DNA from: CAZUZS01 sp964624795
GTDB taxonomy: Bacteria; Calditrichota; Calditrichia; RBG-13-44-9
Reading direction: 5' to 3'
Length of the DNA: 33,708 nucleotides
Assembly: GCA_964624795.1 (NCBI GenBank)
Contig: CAZUZS010000059.1
Span: 1-33,708, forward strand
Shown: positions 1-9,245 of the stretch, piece after piece
Position numbering within the stretch: the first letter of the stretch is position 1
Layout: every line of letters begins with the position of its first letter
Translations under genes and position numbers: made by a program
Notes under the pieces: generated by a model
Databases searched by the model: none
Told to the model about the DNA's origin: nothing
Seen by the model: the letters and a program-made list of their open reading frames with translations, nothing else

Positions 1-160
1 AGATGATTAAAGAAAGGAGGTGAATCCCCAATCAATTGAGGTACGGAAGAGCGACACGGAAGTGAAGTGTTCGAATGGAGCGAGGTTCGTGGGGGAACAA
101 AAATTAAATGAATGTTTCCCGGTATTCTTAACCATTATTAACAAATTATGGAGGTAAACC

Positions 161-2221
161 ATGATCTCCTTGTTAGGATTAACAAAGCACCGTACAGGTT
201 TATTATTTGTAGTGCTTCTTTTTTCTGTGGGCGCTTTAATGGCGCAGCAGATCGGCGGGCCATATACTCCCGATGCCAATACGGTATTATTGCTGCATTT
301 TGACGGAGACTTGACAAATGCATCTACTTTGACGGCGAATGGTGAATATAATGGCAATCCGTCAAGTTTCTTCTTTTTGACCAATCCGGTCACCGGCATG
401 GGTCAATGCTTGCGTATTGATAATGGATCAATAACTGATTCAGCATTTGTTACAGTGCCCCCGGATGCCGACCTCGACTTAACCGGAGACTGGACGATTG
501 AGGGCTGGATCAACATTTTTACCTTTGGTACCGGTGGTAGCGACTGGCGATGGGTTCCCCGTTTGGTCATAAAAACCGGCGACCAGGTTTTCTGGCGGCC
601 CAATTACTTCGTGGAAATGTGGGGAGATGGCCGGCTTTTCAGTTGCGGTTACCAAACGGAATCGCAGGATGCATGGCCGCAGGCGAATTCTCCGACCAAC
701 ACAATGGTGCCGGGTCAATGGTTCCACATGTCTTTTATTCGGGACACTAATCGTCACTTGCTGTTAACCATTATTCATAACCAAAATCGCGAGCTGGTTG
801 CTTTTTCTGCAGTTGACTATTACTCATTTCCGGCCCAGAGTTATGTGCCAATTGTGACAAGCATGCCGGTGCATATCGGTTACGCTGGTGGTGGTGGCGA
901 TTCTTACCTGGACGGCTTCGTAGATGAAATCCGGATCAGCAATGTGGTACGCGAAATGCCCATTCCACCGATTATTACCAATGTTCCCCAATTGCCCAAT
1001 CAGACAACCAGTGCTTCACAGTATGAAGTGGGCGCCAATATCTATACGTTATTTAGCACCACTATCCAAAGTGCGGATTTGTATTACTCGACAGACGGTA
1101 TGAACTTTACATCTGTGCCGATGTCCACGGTTTCAGGCGATTCGATGTCTGCAGCCATTCCTGCCCAGTCCATTGGTTCGGTGGTGAGCTATTATGTAAA
1201 AGCTGTTGATAATAATGGCCTGTCCAATACGATCCCCCAAAATGCCGAAACCGATTCCGTGTATTATTCATTCGGTGTTTACCAGCCGGCGACGCAAGCG
1301 CTGGATCTGACCTTTGAGGAAGGCCAGGGAGTTCCGGTGGACCATTCTTCCTATGGCAACACTTTTACAATGCATGGTATGCCAGAATATTCAACAAACG
1401 CCGCGGTTGGAAGTTATTCAATGTATTTCGAGGGCGACTCCAGTTATATCGAAAGTGATTCTCCTTTCCTTGCCAGCCCGACTTTTACGCTTGATTTCTG
1501 GTTCAATATGGATTCGCTGGAAACTTACAAACGTATCGTTTCCCTCGGCACCAGCACCGGAAGCACCAATTATATGGTCTTCTTAATGCCGGATAGCACA
1601 ATTACCGCCGAGTCCAGCCTGGATAATGATCCGGTTTATGGCGCAGCAGGCTTGAGAGACGGTATAAAATTGTCAACACCCATCTCAACCAATACATGGT
1701 ACCATGTAACTTATCAGGTTGCGATGGATAGTGCTTTACTGGAGTTGCGGGACATTAACGATAATCTGATCGATTATCATGGTTTGAGTATCGTTGGACC
1801 CGCCACCCGTTACGATGGTGTGTTCCGGGTCGGGTTACTCTACAACCATACCGGCTACTATGGAGGATTGATTGACGAGGTAAAAGTGTATAACTACCCG
1901 ATGACAATTACCGGAATTGGGGACGGAAATAATGTAACGCCGATGCGGTACGAGCTGGCGCAAAACTATCCCAATCCTTTCAATCCCACTACCGACATCC
2001 GGTTTGTTGTGCCCAATACTGAGAAAGTCAGCCTGGTCATTTATGACGTTCTGGGACGCCAGGTAAAAACGCTGGTAAATGAGAAAATGGTTGCCGGTGC
2101 TCATAAAGTTATGTGGGACGGCACCAGTGAATCCGGTTACCAGGTTTCGAGCGGTGTTTACTTCTATAAACTGCAGACCAACAGCTTCCAGAAAGTAAAG
2201 AAAATGATACTTATGAAGTAA
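161..2221 (+). CDS. Secreted protein with two LamG domains and a T9SS type A sorting domain
   Basis: This 686-residue exported protein probably binds carbohydrate or another surface ligand; no catalytic residues are visible. A signal peptide spans about residues 1-28, ending LMA before QQIGG. A first LamG/concanavalin-like sandwich covers about 38-262, starting at TVLLLHFDGDL and ending at VDEIRISN. An Ig-like linker with YYVKAVDNNG follows (about 265-370), then a second LamG domain (about 377-580) ending at GLIDEVKVYN. Residues 599-686 are a T9SS type A sorting domain beginning LAQNYPNPFNP and ending KKMILMK. The ATG at 161 has GGAGGT at 150-155, 5 nt upstream, and gives an intact signal peptide. 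A terminator follows directly, so this looks like the last or only gene of its transcript. The domain calls are firm; the ligand is unknown. Confidence 0.9.
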   Translation: MISLLGLTKHRTGLLFVVLLFSVGALMAQQIGGPYTPDANTVLLLHFDGDLTNASTLTANGEYNGNPSSFFFLTNPVTGMGQCLRIDNGSITDSAFVTVPPDADLDLTGDWTIEGWINIFTFGTGGSDWRWVPRLVIKTGDQVFWRPNYFVEMWGDGRLFSCGYQTESQDAWPQANSPTNTMVPGQWFHMSFIRDTNRHLLLTIIHNQNRELVAFSAVDYYSFPAQSYVPIVTSMPVHIGYAGGGGDSYLDGFVDEIRISNVVREMPIPPIITNVPQLPNQTTSASQYEVGANIYTLFSTTIQSADLYYSTDGMNFTSVPMSTVSGDSMSAAIPAQSIGSVVSYYVKAVDNNGLSNTIPQNAETDSVYYSFGVYQPATQALDLTFEEGQGVPVDHSSYGNTFTMHGMPEYSTNAAVGSYSMYFEGDSSYIESDSPFLASPTFTLDFWFNMDSLETYKRIVSLGTSTGSTNYMVFLMPDSTITAESSLDNDPVYGAAGLRDGIKLSTPISTNTWYHVTYQVAMDSALLELRDINDNLIDYHGLSIVGPATRYDGVFRVGLLYNHTGYYGGLIDEVKVYNYPMTITGIGDGNNVTPMRYELAQNYPNPFNPTTDIRFVVPNTEKVSLVIYDVLGRQVKTLVNEKMVAGAHKVMWDGTSESGYQVSSGVYFYKLQTNSFQKVKKMILMK

Positions 2222-2237
2222 ACGTGCATTACCGAGT

Positions 2238-2281
2238 CCGGGGGCTCATCGGCAAGCCCGGAAGCCCCCGGGTTCTTTTTT
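2238..2281 (+). terminator. Rho-independent terminator after the LamG gene
   Basis: A perfect 9-bp stem, CCGGGGGCT (2238-2246) with AGCCCCCGG (2263-2271), is followed by TTCTTTTTT. It lies 17 nt after the stop codon of the LamG gene and 22 nt before the next gene, so the lipoprotein gene at 2303 probably has its own promoter or depends on read-through. Confidence 0.85.
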
Positions 2282-2302
2282 GATCATAATGAGGAAAATT
2301 TT

Positions 2303-2911
2303 ATGGTTATCAGAAAATTAACAGATGGTCTAATTCTTTTCATCTTAGCTTTTTTGACAATGGGATTACTGAGCTGCAGTTCCAGCGTCGACTCTTCCCC
2401 CGACCCCGGAATTCTCCGTATAATGTTACAATCCGATCCGGGCGATACTACTATTGTGATTCAGCCTGATACGATTCGGGTTTCGGATGGAGATGTCTTC
2501 GCAGCCGCAATCTTCCAGGGGCAGGCATATCAGGATAGTCTGTTTGCTGTTCTGTATCCCGATTTAAGAAGTACCAAGCAGACGGACGTTACCTATAATA
2601 TTATCCAGCGGCAATCCGGCGAATACGGTAACATGATGATATTCGAGACCCAAATACCGCCGCAACAATACAATAAAATTCGATTTGGCATAAAAGGTAA
2701 CTCATTAAGTTTCAGAGGATTTGGCGCTATTCCAGTTGAACTATCTCCGGATGCGACGCCATTTGTTACATTGGAAGGAGAGTTTGAAGTTAAGGAAAAT
2801 CGCGTCACCGAAATCGATCTTCGCATCCAGCCATTTAAATCCTTAACCCGGTACAAAGATAAATACCTAATGTATCCGCAAATTGAAATTGCGGACGTAA
2901 TAAATTATTAA
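2303..2911 (+). CDS. Lipoprotein with a DUF4382-like beta-sandwich
   Basis: This 202-residue protein has a lipoprotein signal peptide with lipobox LLSC, lipid-modified Cys25, then a Ser-rich tether (SSSVDSSPD). The rest is beta-strand rich and resembles DUF4382: an IPPQQYNKIRF motif near the middle, then a FEVKENRVTEIDL segment and a final KYLMYPQIEI strand, in the order typical of that family. It is probably anchored in the outer membrane or periplasm; its role is unknown. GAGGAAA at 2291-2297 is 5 nt before the ATG. The next lipoprotein gene begins 30 nt after its stop, suggesting co-transcription. The DUF4382 assignment is from pattern only and moderately sure; the lipoprotein call is firm. 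Confidence 0.75.
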   Translation: MVIRKLTDGLILFILAFLTMGLLSCSSSVDSSPDPGILRIMLQSDPGDTTIVIQPDTIRVSDGDVFAAAIFQGQAYQDSLFAVLYPDLRSTKQTDVTYNIIQRQSGEYGNMMIFETQIPPQQYNKIRFGIKGNSLSFRGFGAIPVELSPDATPFVTLEGEFEVKENRVTEIDLRIQPFKSLTRYKDKYLMYPQIEIADVINY

Positions 2912-2941
2912 ACAGGTTCCAATAATAGAACAGGTATCATA

Positions 2942-4426
2942 ATGAAAGTTTTGGCCAATTTATTTGTATTCATGGCGCTGGTGATTTCCATCTTCATTTT
3001 TTCGTGTGAACGTAAAACGTCAACAGCGAATCTTAATATGCCGCCCAACACCACTATCGCCAATATTCCGGTGGACAGCACTACGCTTTTTGCACTGCAA
3101 ACCCTGCATTGGGATGGCGAAGACAATGACGGTTTCATTTCCAGTTACCAATATCGATATGTGACATATCACCAGGTGCTGGGGGATTCTTTTGTCCAGG
3201 ATTGGCAGCAGACAAATGAGACCAGCGTGATAATCCCGTTCGAATCCAGCGATGAGCTAAATCTTCAAAAATTCGAAGTGAGGGCAGTGGATAATAATGG
3301 TGATATGGATCCGACGCCGGCGCAGAAAATATTTTTTACAAAGAAGACAATATTTCCTGTCACTGAGGTCGTTTCACCTGTCCAGGGGCAACAATTTTTC
3401 GCTATTGATCACACCACGGACTGGTGGCCGGGAATTCATCTGGTTTTTACAGCCCGCGATGAAGATCGTGATCCGCAGACCGGCGAAATTGTAGGCAGGG
3501 TTGTGCAATATGCCTGGGCAGTTGATAATGGAGAGTGGAATTGGGTTCAGGACACTTCTATTTATATCGCACCGGAATATTTCAATACGCTTGAAGGCGA
3601 ACACACTATCCGGGTGACTTGCCGCGATAATACCAATCTGGTTGACCCGGTGGGTGATTCCGTGAAAGTTAACCTGCTAACACCCCAATTTAATAAAGAT
3701 TTATTGATTGTCGATGAAACAGATGAGAGTCAGTTCTCCTTTGGACTCAATTTTAGTGATGCAGAGGTAGATAGTTTTTATGCTCGCATTTTTCCGGGAG
3801 GAGATTCCTGGGATTTCAAGCGTAGCGGGATGCCGCCTAAAGATGTCTTGGGGCAGTATAAAGTGGTAATCTGGCACGCGGATAATGCATTTACCAACGA
3901 AACGAATTTGCATAAGCTTCCGCAACATATCGGGGTAATTATGGATTACCTGAATGTTGGGGGAAATTTTATCATGAGCGGGTGGAGAATGCTGAAATCC
4001 TTTGCACACACGGAGGCCTTTCCCAAGACCTTTGAGGAGGGAAGCTTTATCCATGATTACCTCCACATTCTGGAGGCTGACGAATCCGCACTGGTTCCCA
4101 CCGATTTTGACAGGGTGCTTGTGTACAAAGGAGATGAAGTAACGGATACCTTGTTTGTAGACGGGCAAAAATTGATTGAATGGCCCTGGTCCGGGAAATT
4201 GGGACAAATTAATGTCGTTCTGCGGCAGGCGGGTTTTACCGATCGATTTTTCGGCTACGGAAATGATGACGCAACAGGTGACCCCAAATACAGAAATGCT
4301 GCTATCGGACTGCGATACTATGGCACCAGTTTCCGGGCCATAGTACTGGGTTTTCCGCTATTCTTTATTAAGGAAGACGATGCTGCAATTATGGCCAGAA
4401 ATATGCTGACGAGCCTGGGATTGTAA
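2942..4426 (+). CDS. Lipoprotein with Ig/FN3-like domains and a flavodoxin-like (GATase1-like) C-terminal domain
   Basis: This 494-residue lipoprotein has Cys22 in FSCERKT. Two Ig/FN3-like sandwiches follow: one around 40-135, with LHWDGEDNDGFISSYQYR and FEVRAVDNNGDMDPTP, and one around 145-245, with AWAVDNGEWNW and HTIRVTCRDN. From about 255 an alpha/beta region begins with the strand DLLIVDETDES, continues with YKVVIWHADN and IMDYLNVGGNFIMSGW, and ends with IVLGFPLFFI. This resembles the glutamine-amidotransferase-like (ThuA-like) fold, but no catalytic Cys-His-Glu triad can be recognised, so a binding role is as likely. It lies 30 nt after another lipoprotein gene and 48 nt before the TonB-dependent receptor gene, and may be an accessory of that receptor. 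The function is not known. Confidence 0.7.
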   Translation: MKVLANLFVFMALVISIFIFSCERKTSTANLNMPPNTTIANIPVDSTTLFALQTLHWDGEDNDGFISSYQYRYVTYHQVLGDSFVQDWQQTNETSVIIPFESSDELNLQKFEVRAVDNNGDMDPTPAQKIFFTKKTIFPVTEVVSPVQGQQFFAIDHTTDWWPGIHLVFTARDEDRDPQTGEIVGRVVQYAWAVDNGEWNWVQDTSIYIAPEYFNTLEGEHTIRVTCRDNTNLVDPVGDSVKVNLLTPQFNKDLLIVDETDESQFSFGLNFSDAEVDSFYARIFPGGDSWDFKRSGMPPKDVLGQYKVVIWHADNAFTNETNLHKLPQHIGVIMDYLNVGGNFIMSGWRMLKSFAHTEAFPKTFEEGSFIHDYLHILEADESALVPTDFDRVLVYKGDEVTDTLFVDGQKLIEWPWSGKLGQINVVLRQAGFTDRFFGYGNDDATGDPKYRNAAIGLRYYGTSFRAIVLGFPLFFIKEDDAAIMARNMLTSLGL

Positions 4427-4474
4427 CATCAATTTGCTCGAAATTCTAAGATTAAAAAGGGAGTATCTTCACCC

Positions 4475-7294
4475 ATGCTGAATAAAAGATTATCACTGAT
4501 TTGGATTGCCTTCTTTGCGTTTGTTACTGTTTCCATAGCAGGCAACACCGGAAAGCTGGCCGGCCGGGTTACAGATAAACAAACCGGAGAGCCGCTTATA
4601 GGAGTCAATATCCTGGTAAAGGGAACCAATTTTGGTGCTGCCACCGATGAAGATGGTTTTTACTACATTCTTCAGGTCCCGCCGGGTACCTATGATGTCG
4701 AGGCAAGCTATATTGGTTATCATAACGTGACAGTGAAGGATGTCAGAATAAAAGTCGATCTGACGCAGCGAATCAATGTCACTATGGAGTCCGCCGCCAT
4801 TGAAGGACCTTCGGTTGAGGTTTACGCCGAACAACCTCTGGTGCAACGTGACATTACTTCCACGCGCAGGGTTGCTTCCCGGCAGGAAATGCAGGATACT
4901 CCGGGCTTTGAGTCCACAACTGACATTTTTCTGCTGCAGGGCGGTTCAGTGGTGGATGCCAATCCCCAGGCGATAACATTTGGCGATGGAACGCAATTGC
5001 AGGTGAGAGATGAGAGCCTCAAGGACATCCATGTGCGCGGTGGGCGCGGCGGCGAAATTTTGTATATGGTGGATGGCGTTCCCATTACCCACCCCATATA
5101 TGGGGGCCGCGATGTGCTGGATTTGAATGTCGTGGATGTGCAGGAAATGGAATTATTGACCGGGGCTTTCAATGCCGAATATGGCCAGGCGCAATCCGGC
5201 GTGGTTAATATTACCACCCGGTCCGGTGGCGATAAATATGAAGGTGGCATAGAGTACAAAACGTCCGAATACGATTTTATCGGAGATTCTTACGATACTC
5301 GTTATACCTCCGTTTATCTGGGTGGACCGGAGCCGATAACCCGCAAGCTTTTATCAGGAATGGGACTGAACCTGCCCGGAAAAATGAATTTCTTCATCTC
5401 CGGAAATGGAAACCTGAATAATACGGCATTCAACAATAACCGAACCCGCGATAATATTACTCTGTTGGGAATAAATATTCGTGAAAAACAAACCAACACC
5501 GGGAATCTCAATGGAAAATTGAACTGGAAATTGTCCAACAAGCTGGAATTGAGCGGTAGTTATCATGGCTCGTGGAGGGGCTGGAGCGGATTTGACTGGT
5601 ATTGGAAGAATTATCCGGATCACCTGGCCGATTATAAGCGGGACAACCAGAATCTGACATTCAGAATAAATCATACGCTATCAAAGTCTACCTTTTATAA
5701 TGTCAATTTTGGCTTCCTGTCGGTGAAGTACAATGGGTCGTTGAACGGCATGAGTCCCTCCGACTATTGGCTGTTTTATAAAGATGGAAACCCGCTTTCA
5801 TATAATGACTTTGTCAGAAATTACTCGGGTGCACCGGACTCCATCGAATCGAGCATTCGGGAACCGCAGGCAGATACTTATGGTTTTTTCGATCGCAGAA
5901 GTTTCCAAAATATTTGGCGGGACGATTACACCAAGACCTACACATTTAAGGGGGACATTACCTCACAAATTCATCCGGAGCATTTGATTAAGACAGGTAT
6001 AGAAGTACAGTATAACGATCTTCAGTATGTCGACATACAGGATGGCGGTGTGAAGCTCTCCAATTATGGCCGCTACCTGTATGAAAATGAAAGTCCATTC
6101 CCGGCACCGAACGGGCCATATAAGGAATTTGGGCAGAACCGCTGGGTCTTCAGGGCTTTTCCGGTTATTGGAGGGGCATACATTCAGGATAAGTTCGAAA
6201 AGGAAACCCTGATTATCAATGCTGGTATCCGGGTGGACTGGTTCACGGTAGGTTCCACTGTTCTGAACAATGCCTGGAAGCAACAATGGAAAAACGCCAC
6301 CGGATTGGAGCCGAACTGGGATTGGTTTAATTATAAGCTTAGCCCTCGTTTTGGCATTTCGTTCCCGATTTCGGAAAAAATGGTGGTCTTTTTCTCCTAT
6401 GGGCATTTTAACCAGTTGCCGGAAATGCAATATTTCTATCGGGATCCCTACACCGGCGGATTTACCGGGAATCCGAAACTGGACTATGAACAAACCATCC
6501 TGTATGAATTCGGATTCACCCGCCAGTTGGGCAATAATTGGGCATTGGACATCAAAAGCTACACCAAGGATATTTCGCAGCAGGTTGGGACTACCCGTTT
6601 GCACGCAGCCTTGGGATTGGCGGTTGATTTGTACGACAACAATGGTTACGCGCGGGCCCGCGGTCTGGAGTTTGAATTAACAAAACGCTATTCCGATTTC
6701 ACATCCGGAAAACTGACCTATACCGTACAGTGGGCAAACGGTTATTCTTCATCCGCCTTTGAAGATTATATCCGGTCGCTGAATGATTTTCCCAATCCGA
6801 TTCGTGAGAGGCGATTGGGGTGGGATATTCGCCACCAGGTTGTTCTTCAGGCCAACTTTGCCTCACCCAAAGGCCGTCCGATCAACCTTTTTGGCTTCCA
6901 ACTGCCGGATGACTGGAATCTGACGGTTCTCTCCCGTTTTTCATCAGGGCAGCCATACACACCCGGTTCTTTTGACCCGGTGGTGCTGCAGAAAACCGAA
7001 AACACCGCAACCGGGCCGGCTACTTACAATACCGATATAAAATTCAGCAAGACTTTCGAGTTGTCAGGTGTGGAATTTTCGCCCTTCCTGGATATTTTTA
7101 ATCTATTCGACCGCCGGAACGTTGTGATTGACGGCAGGTGGTTCAATTCATGGACAGGCGAACCTTACAGTTTTGGCGATGTTGTTCCGCAGAAGAACCA
7201 GTACTATGATTGGTATACCATGTACAGGCTGATGGATCCCCAGCAATATTCACCGGGCCGTCAGATCCAATTTGGATTGCGTGTAGATTTCTAA
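4475..7294 (+). CDS. TonB-dependent receptor-like outer-membrane protein with N-terminal carboxypeptidase regulatory-like domain
   Basis: This 939-residue outer-membrane beta-barrel protein probably imports or exports a ligand. After a signal peptide (about 1-22, ending SIAGN) comes a carboxypeptidase regulatory-like domain (about 26-110), with GRVTDKQTGEPLIGVNI, DEDGFYYI and the VPPGTYDV turn. A plug domain (about 120-255) shows IHVRGGRGGEILYMVDGVP and ends at AEYGQAQSGVVNITTRSGG. The remainder is rich in aromatic beta-strands and ends QIQFGLRVDF, with a terminal Phe as usual for outer-membrane proteins. AAGGGAG at 4457-4463 precedes the ATG by 11 nt. No SusD gene is adjacent. In FCB bacteria without SusD such proteins often sit next to secreted proteins and PorV-like proteins, as here. 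No substrate can be named. Confidence 0.9.
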   Translation: MLNKRLSLIWIAFFAFVTVSIAGNTGKLAGRVTDKQTGEPLIGVNILVKGTNFGAATDEDGFYYILQVPPGTYDVEASYIGYHNVTVKDVRIKVDLTQRINVTMESAAIEGPSVEVYAEQPLVQRDITSTRRVASRQEMQDTPGFESTTDIFLLQGGSVVDANPQAITFGDGTQLQVRDESLKDIHVRGGRGGEILYMVDGVPITHPIYGGRDVLDLNVVDVQEMELLTGAFNAEYGQAQSGVVNITTRSGGDKYEGGIEYKTSEYDFIGDSYDTRYTSVYLGGPEPITRKLLSGMGLNLPGKMNFFISGNGNLNNTAFNNNRTRDNITLLGINIREKQTNTGNLNGKLNWKLSNKLELSGSYHGSWRGWSGFDWYWKNYPDHLADYKRDNQNLTFRINHTLSKSTFYNVNFGFLSVKYNGSLNGMSPSDYWLFYKDGNPLSYNDFVRNYSGAPDSIESSIREPQADTYGFFDRRSFQNIWRDDYTKTYTFKGDITSQIHPEHLIKTGIEVQYNDLQYVDIQDGGVKLSNYGRYLYENESPFPAPNGPYKEFGQNRWVFRAFPVIGGAYIQDKFEKETLIINAGIRVDWFTVGSTVLNNAWKQQWKNATGLEPNWDWFNYKLSPRFGISFPISEKMVVFFSYGHFNQLPEMQYFYRDPYTGGFTGNPKLDYEQTILYEFGFTRQLGNNWALDIKSYTKDISQQVGTTRLHAALGLAVDLYDNNGYARARGLEFELTKRYSDFTSGKLTYTVQWANGYSSSAFEDYIRSLNDFPNPIRERRLGWDIRHQVVLQANFASPKGRPINLFGFQLPDDWNLTVLSRFSSGQPYTPGSFDPVVLQKTENTATGPATYNTDIKFSKTFELSGVEFSPFLDIFNLFDRRNVVIDGRWFNSWTGEPYSFGDVVPQKNQYYDWYTMYRLMDPQQYSPGRQIQFGLRVDF

Positions 7295-7391
7295 TTATGC
7301 GAGATTAAACCATGGCTATCGTAGCGCTTTGTCCGCGTTGCGACCAGGTTGAAGTCTGTTTTACGATGATTAAATATTTGAGGGTGTAACT

Positions 7392-9191
7392 TTGGATTTG
7401 TTTAAGAAATATATTTCGTTCATCCTGATTTTCTTTTCTGTTGCCAGCCTGTACGCCCAGGCAAACGTTTCACTGGACTGGAAAATGGAAGACGTCGGGA
7501 ATGTGCGGCAATTTGTCTGCAACCTGGGCTCTCTGTGGCCGACTGGTTACCTTTGGGATGCATATCAGCCTTTGATTTATTGCGAGTATAAGCCGGCTCC
7601 CGGGGAAGAGCATATCGGGGAAGGCGGCATTTGGATTGGCGGGATTAATGGAAATGATACACTGGTTTCCGTTACTACAGGCTGGAACTCCAGCCAGGAA
7701 TTTTTCCCAACCAGCGCACCTTGGGATACTGTCTGGGTGGTGAATAAGCTGGATACGGTTGATATACCTTATTGGCCAGGATACGTGGGCATCTCTGATA
7801 AGGATCTGGTGTGCAGGTATAGTGACTATAATCTGACGACGGTTACATCTCATACTCCCCAGTATCTGGATGTTATCCAAACAACACATGCATGGGCGAA
7901 CAAGCCAATGGATGAGTTCATTTTTTACCAATTCTATGTCATTCCAACTCGTAATGACATTAAAAAGGCCTACATATCATACTGGCTGGATGGCAACGTT
8001 GGTTATTGTGAAGCCTGCAGGAGCGATTACGGCTTTGGACTCGATGACCGGTCGTTGTATTATCCCGACCAGCATCTGGGCGTTGCCATCGATCCCCCCG
8101 GTGGAACCGATGGTACTGCAGTGAGTCCCATTGGCGTCAGGATCTATCCACCGGAAAATATTCCTGCTGATTCGCTTCGCTGGACTTTCAATTGGTATCC
8201 CGGCGGAAATGTGCCAGCCAGAGATGGCTTGCGGTATGCGGATATGGCTGCCGGCGTTATTATGCAAAACCAGCAATCGGCCTCCAACGGCTCTCAGTTT
8301 ATTGTATCTTTCGGTCCAATTGATCTGAATGTTGGGGATACGCTCCATTTCTCGGTCGGAGAAGTCTTCGGCAAAGGTTTGGATAGCTTGTTGGCGAATA
8401 CCGAAACAATGGATTGGTTATTAGCAAACGATTTTAAAGTGCCATCCCCACCGCCGACGCCGCCCGTGAGGGCTACCATAAAGACCGGTCAGGTCAGGCT
8501 CGATTGGTCAGCGCGCCCGGGAGATGTCGATCCCGAAACCTACCAGGATCCTTACCGGGCAGACAGTTCGGCGCAGCCGTTTGAGGGATACCGGATTTAC
8601 AAAAGTACCCGCAGTGAAACCGGCCCATGGACGCTCCTGGCGCAATACGACGTGGACGATGATGAGTTTGGACCGAACACCGGATTGGCACGCCAATATA
8701 CCGACATCGGGTTGCTGGATTATTTCGAATACTTCTATACTGTCACTGCCTTCTCCAAACCGGATACGGTAATCGGATTTCGCTCGCAGGAATCCAGCAA
8801 AGATCCCAATGCAATTACGGTGATACCGGGTCCCGATCCACAACCTACCGCTGGCAAGGTCGCGGTAGTGCCAAATCCGTATCGTGGGGACATCAGCTAC
8901 GACAAATTCAATCCTGCCTGGGAAAAACCGCCACGAACCCGCCAGACATGGTTGGAGCAGGATCGAAAAATCTTCTTTGTCGAGTTGCCGCAGCGCTGCC
9001 AAATTAAGATTTATACGCTTGCCGGCGATCTGGTGCAAACCCTAAACCATAACGACCCGTTACAGGGATTCGAGGAGTGGAATCTTACATCAATGGTGGG
9101 CCAGGCTGTTTCCAGCGGAATTTACCTGTTTACGGTGGAGGATTTTGGGAACGGAGAAGTCCAGGTTGGCAAATTCGTGATCATTAAGTAA
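7392..9191 (+). CDS. Secreted protein with FN3 domain and variant VVPNPYRG C-terminal domain (paralogue of the next gene)
   Basis: This 599-residue protein starts at TTG 7392. That start is supported by GAGGGTG 5 nt upstream and by an immediate signal peptide ending LYAQ; the next Met lies beyond it. A large N-terminal beta domain (about 25-345) contains GGIWIGGING, an EFFPTSAPWDTVWVV stretch and a conserved SDKDLVCRYSDY motif. An FN3 domain follows (about 350-480), with FEGYRIYKSTRSETGPWTLL. Residues 489-599 form a C-terminal sandwich beginning KVAVVPNPYRGD and ending SSGIYLFTVE then VGKFVIIK. It resembles the T9SS/FlgD-like sorting domain but has PNPYRG in place of PNPFNP. It is paralogous over its whole length to the next gene and is probably surface-associated. 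Enzymatic function is not evident. Confidence 0.75.
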   Translation: MDLFKKYISFILIFFSVASLYAQANVSLDWKMEDVGNVRQFVCNLGSLWPTGYLWDAYQPLIYCEYKPAPGEEHIGEGGIWIGGINGNDTLVSVTTGWNSSQEFFPTSAPWDTVWVVNKLDTVDIPYWPGYVGISDKDLVCRYSDYNLTTVTSHTPQYLDVIQTTHAWANKPMDEFIFYQFYVIPTRNDIKKAYISYWLDGNVGYCEACRSDYGFGLDDRSLYYPDQHLGVAIDPPGGTDGTAVSPIGVRIYPPENIPADSLRWTFNWYPGGNVPARDGLRYADMAAGVIMQNQQSASNGSQFIVSFGPIDLNVGDTLHFSVGEVFGKGLDSLLANTETMDWLLANDFKVPSPPPTPPVRATIKTGQVRLDWSARPGDVDPETYQDPYRADSSAQPFEGYRIYKSTRSETGPWTLLAQYDVDDDEFGPNTGLARQYTDIGLLDYFEYFYTVTAFSKPDTVIGFRSQESSKDPNAITVIPGPDPQPTAGKVAVVPNPYRGDISYDKFNPAWEKPPRTRQTWLEQDRKIFFVELPQRCQIKIYTLAGDLVQTLNHNDPLQGFEEWNLTSMVGQAVSSGIYLFTVEDFGNGEVQVGKFVIIK

Positions 9192-9245
9192 GCAGTTGCT
9201 TGAATAATGTATAAAATATGGTTGGCACCAGTGGAGAGATCATTT

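Noticed and set aside
20..157. A 45-codon frame from GTG 20 to just before the LamG gene
   Set aside because: The GTG lies inside the AGGAGGTGA motif itself, so no ribosome binding site remains upstream, and the translation shows no signal peptide or recognisable motif.
5963..6604. A long minus-strand frame (213 codons) inside the TonB-dependent receptor gene
   Set aside because: It lies wholly within a well supported + strand gene, has no recognisable domain, and reads as the antisense of conserved barrel strands.
4475..7294. A SusC/SusD polysaccharide utilisation pair
   Set aside because: No SusD-like lipoprotein is adjacent; the two upstream lipoproteins resemble a DUF4382-type protein and an Ig/GATase1-like protein.
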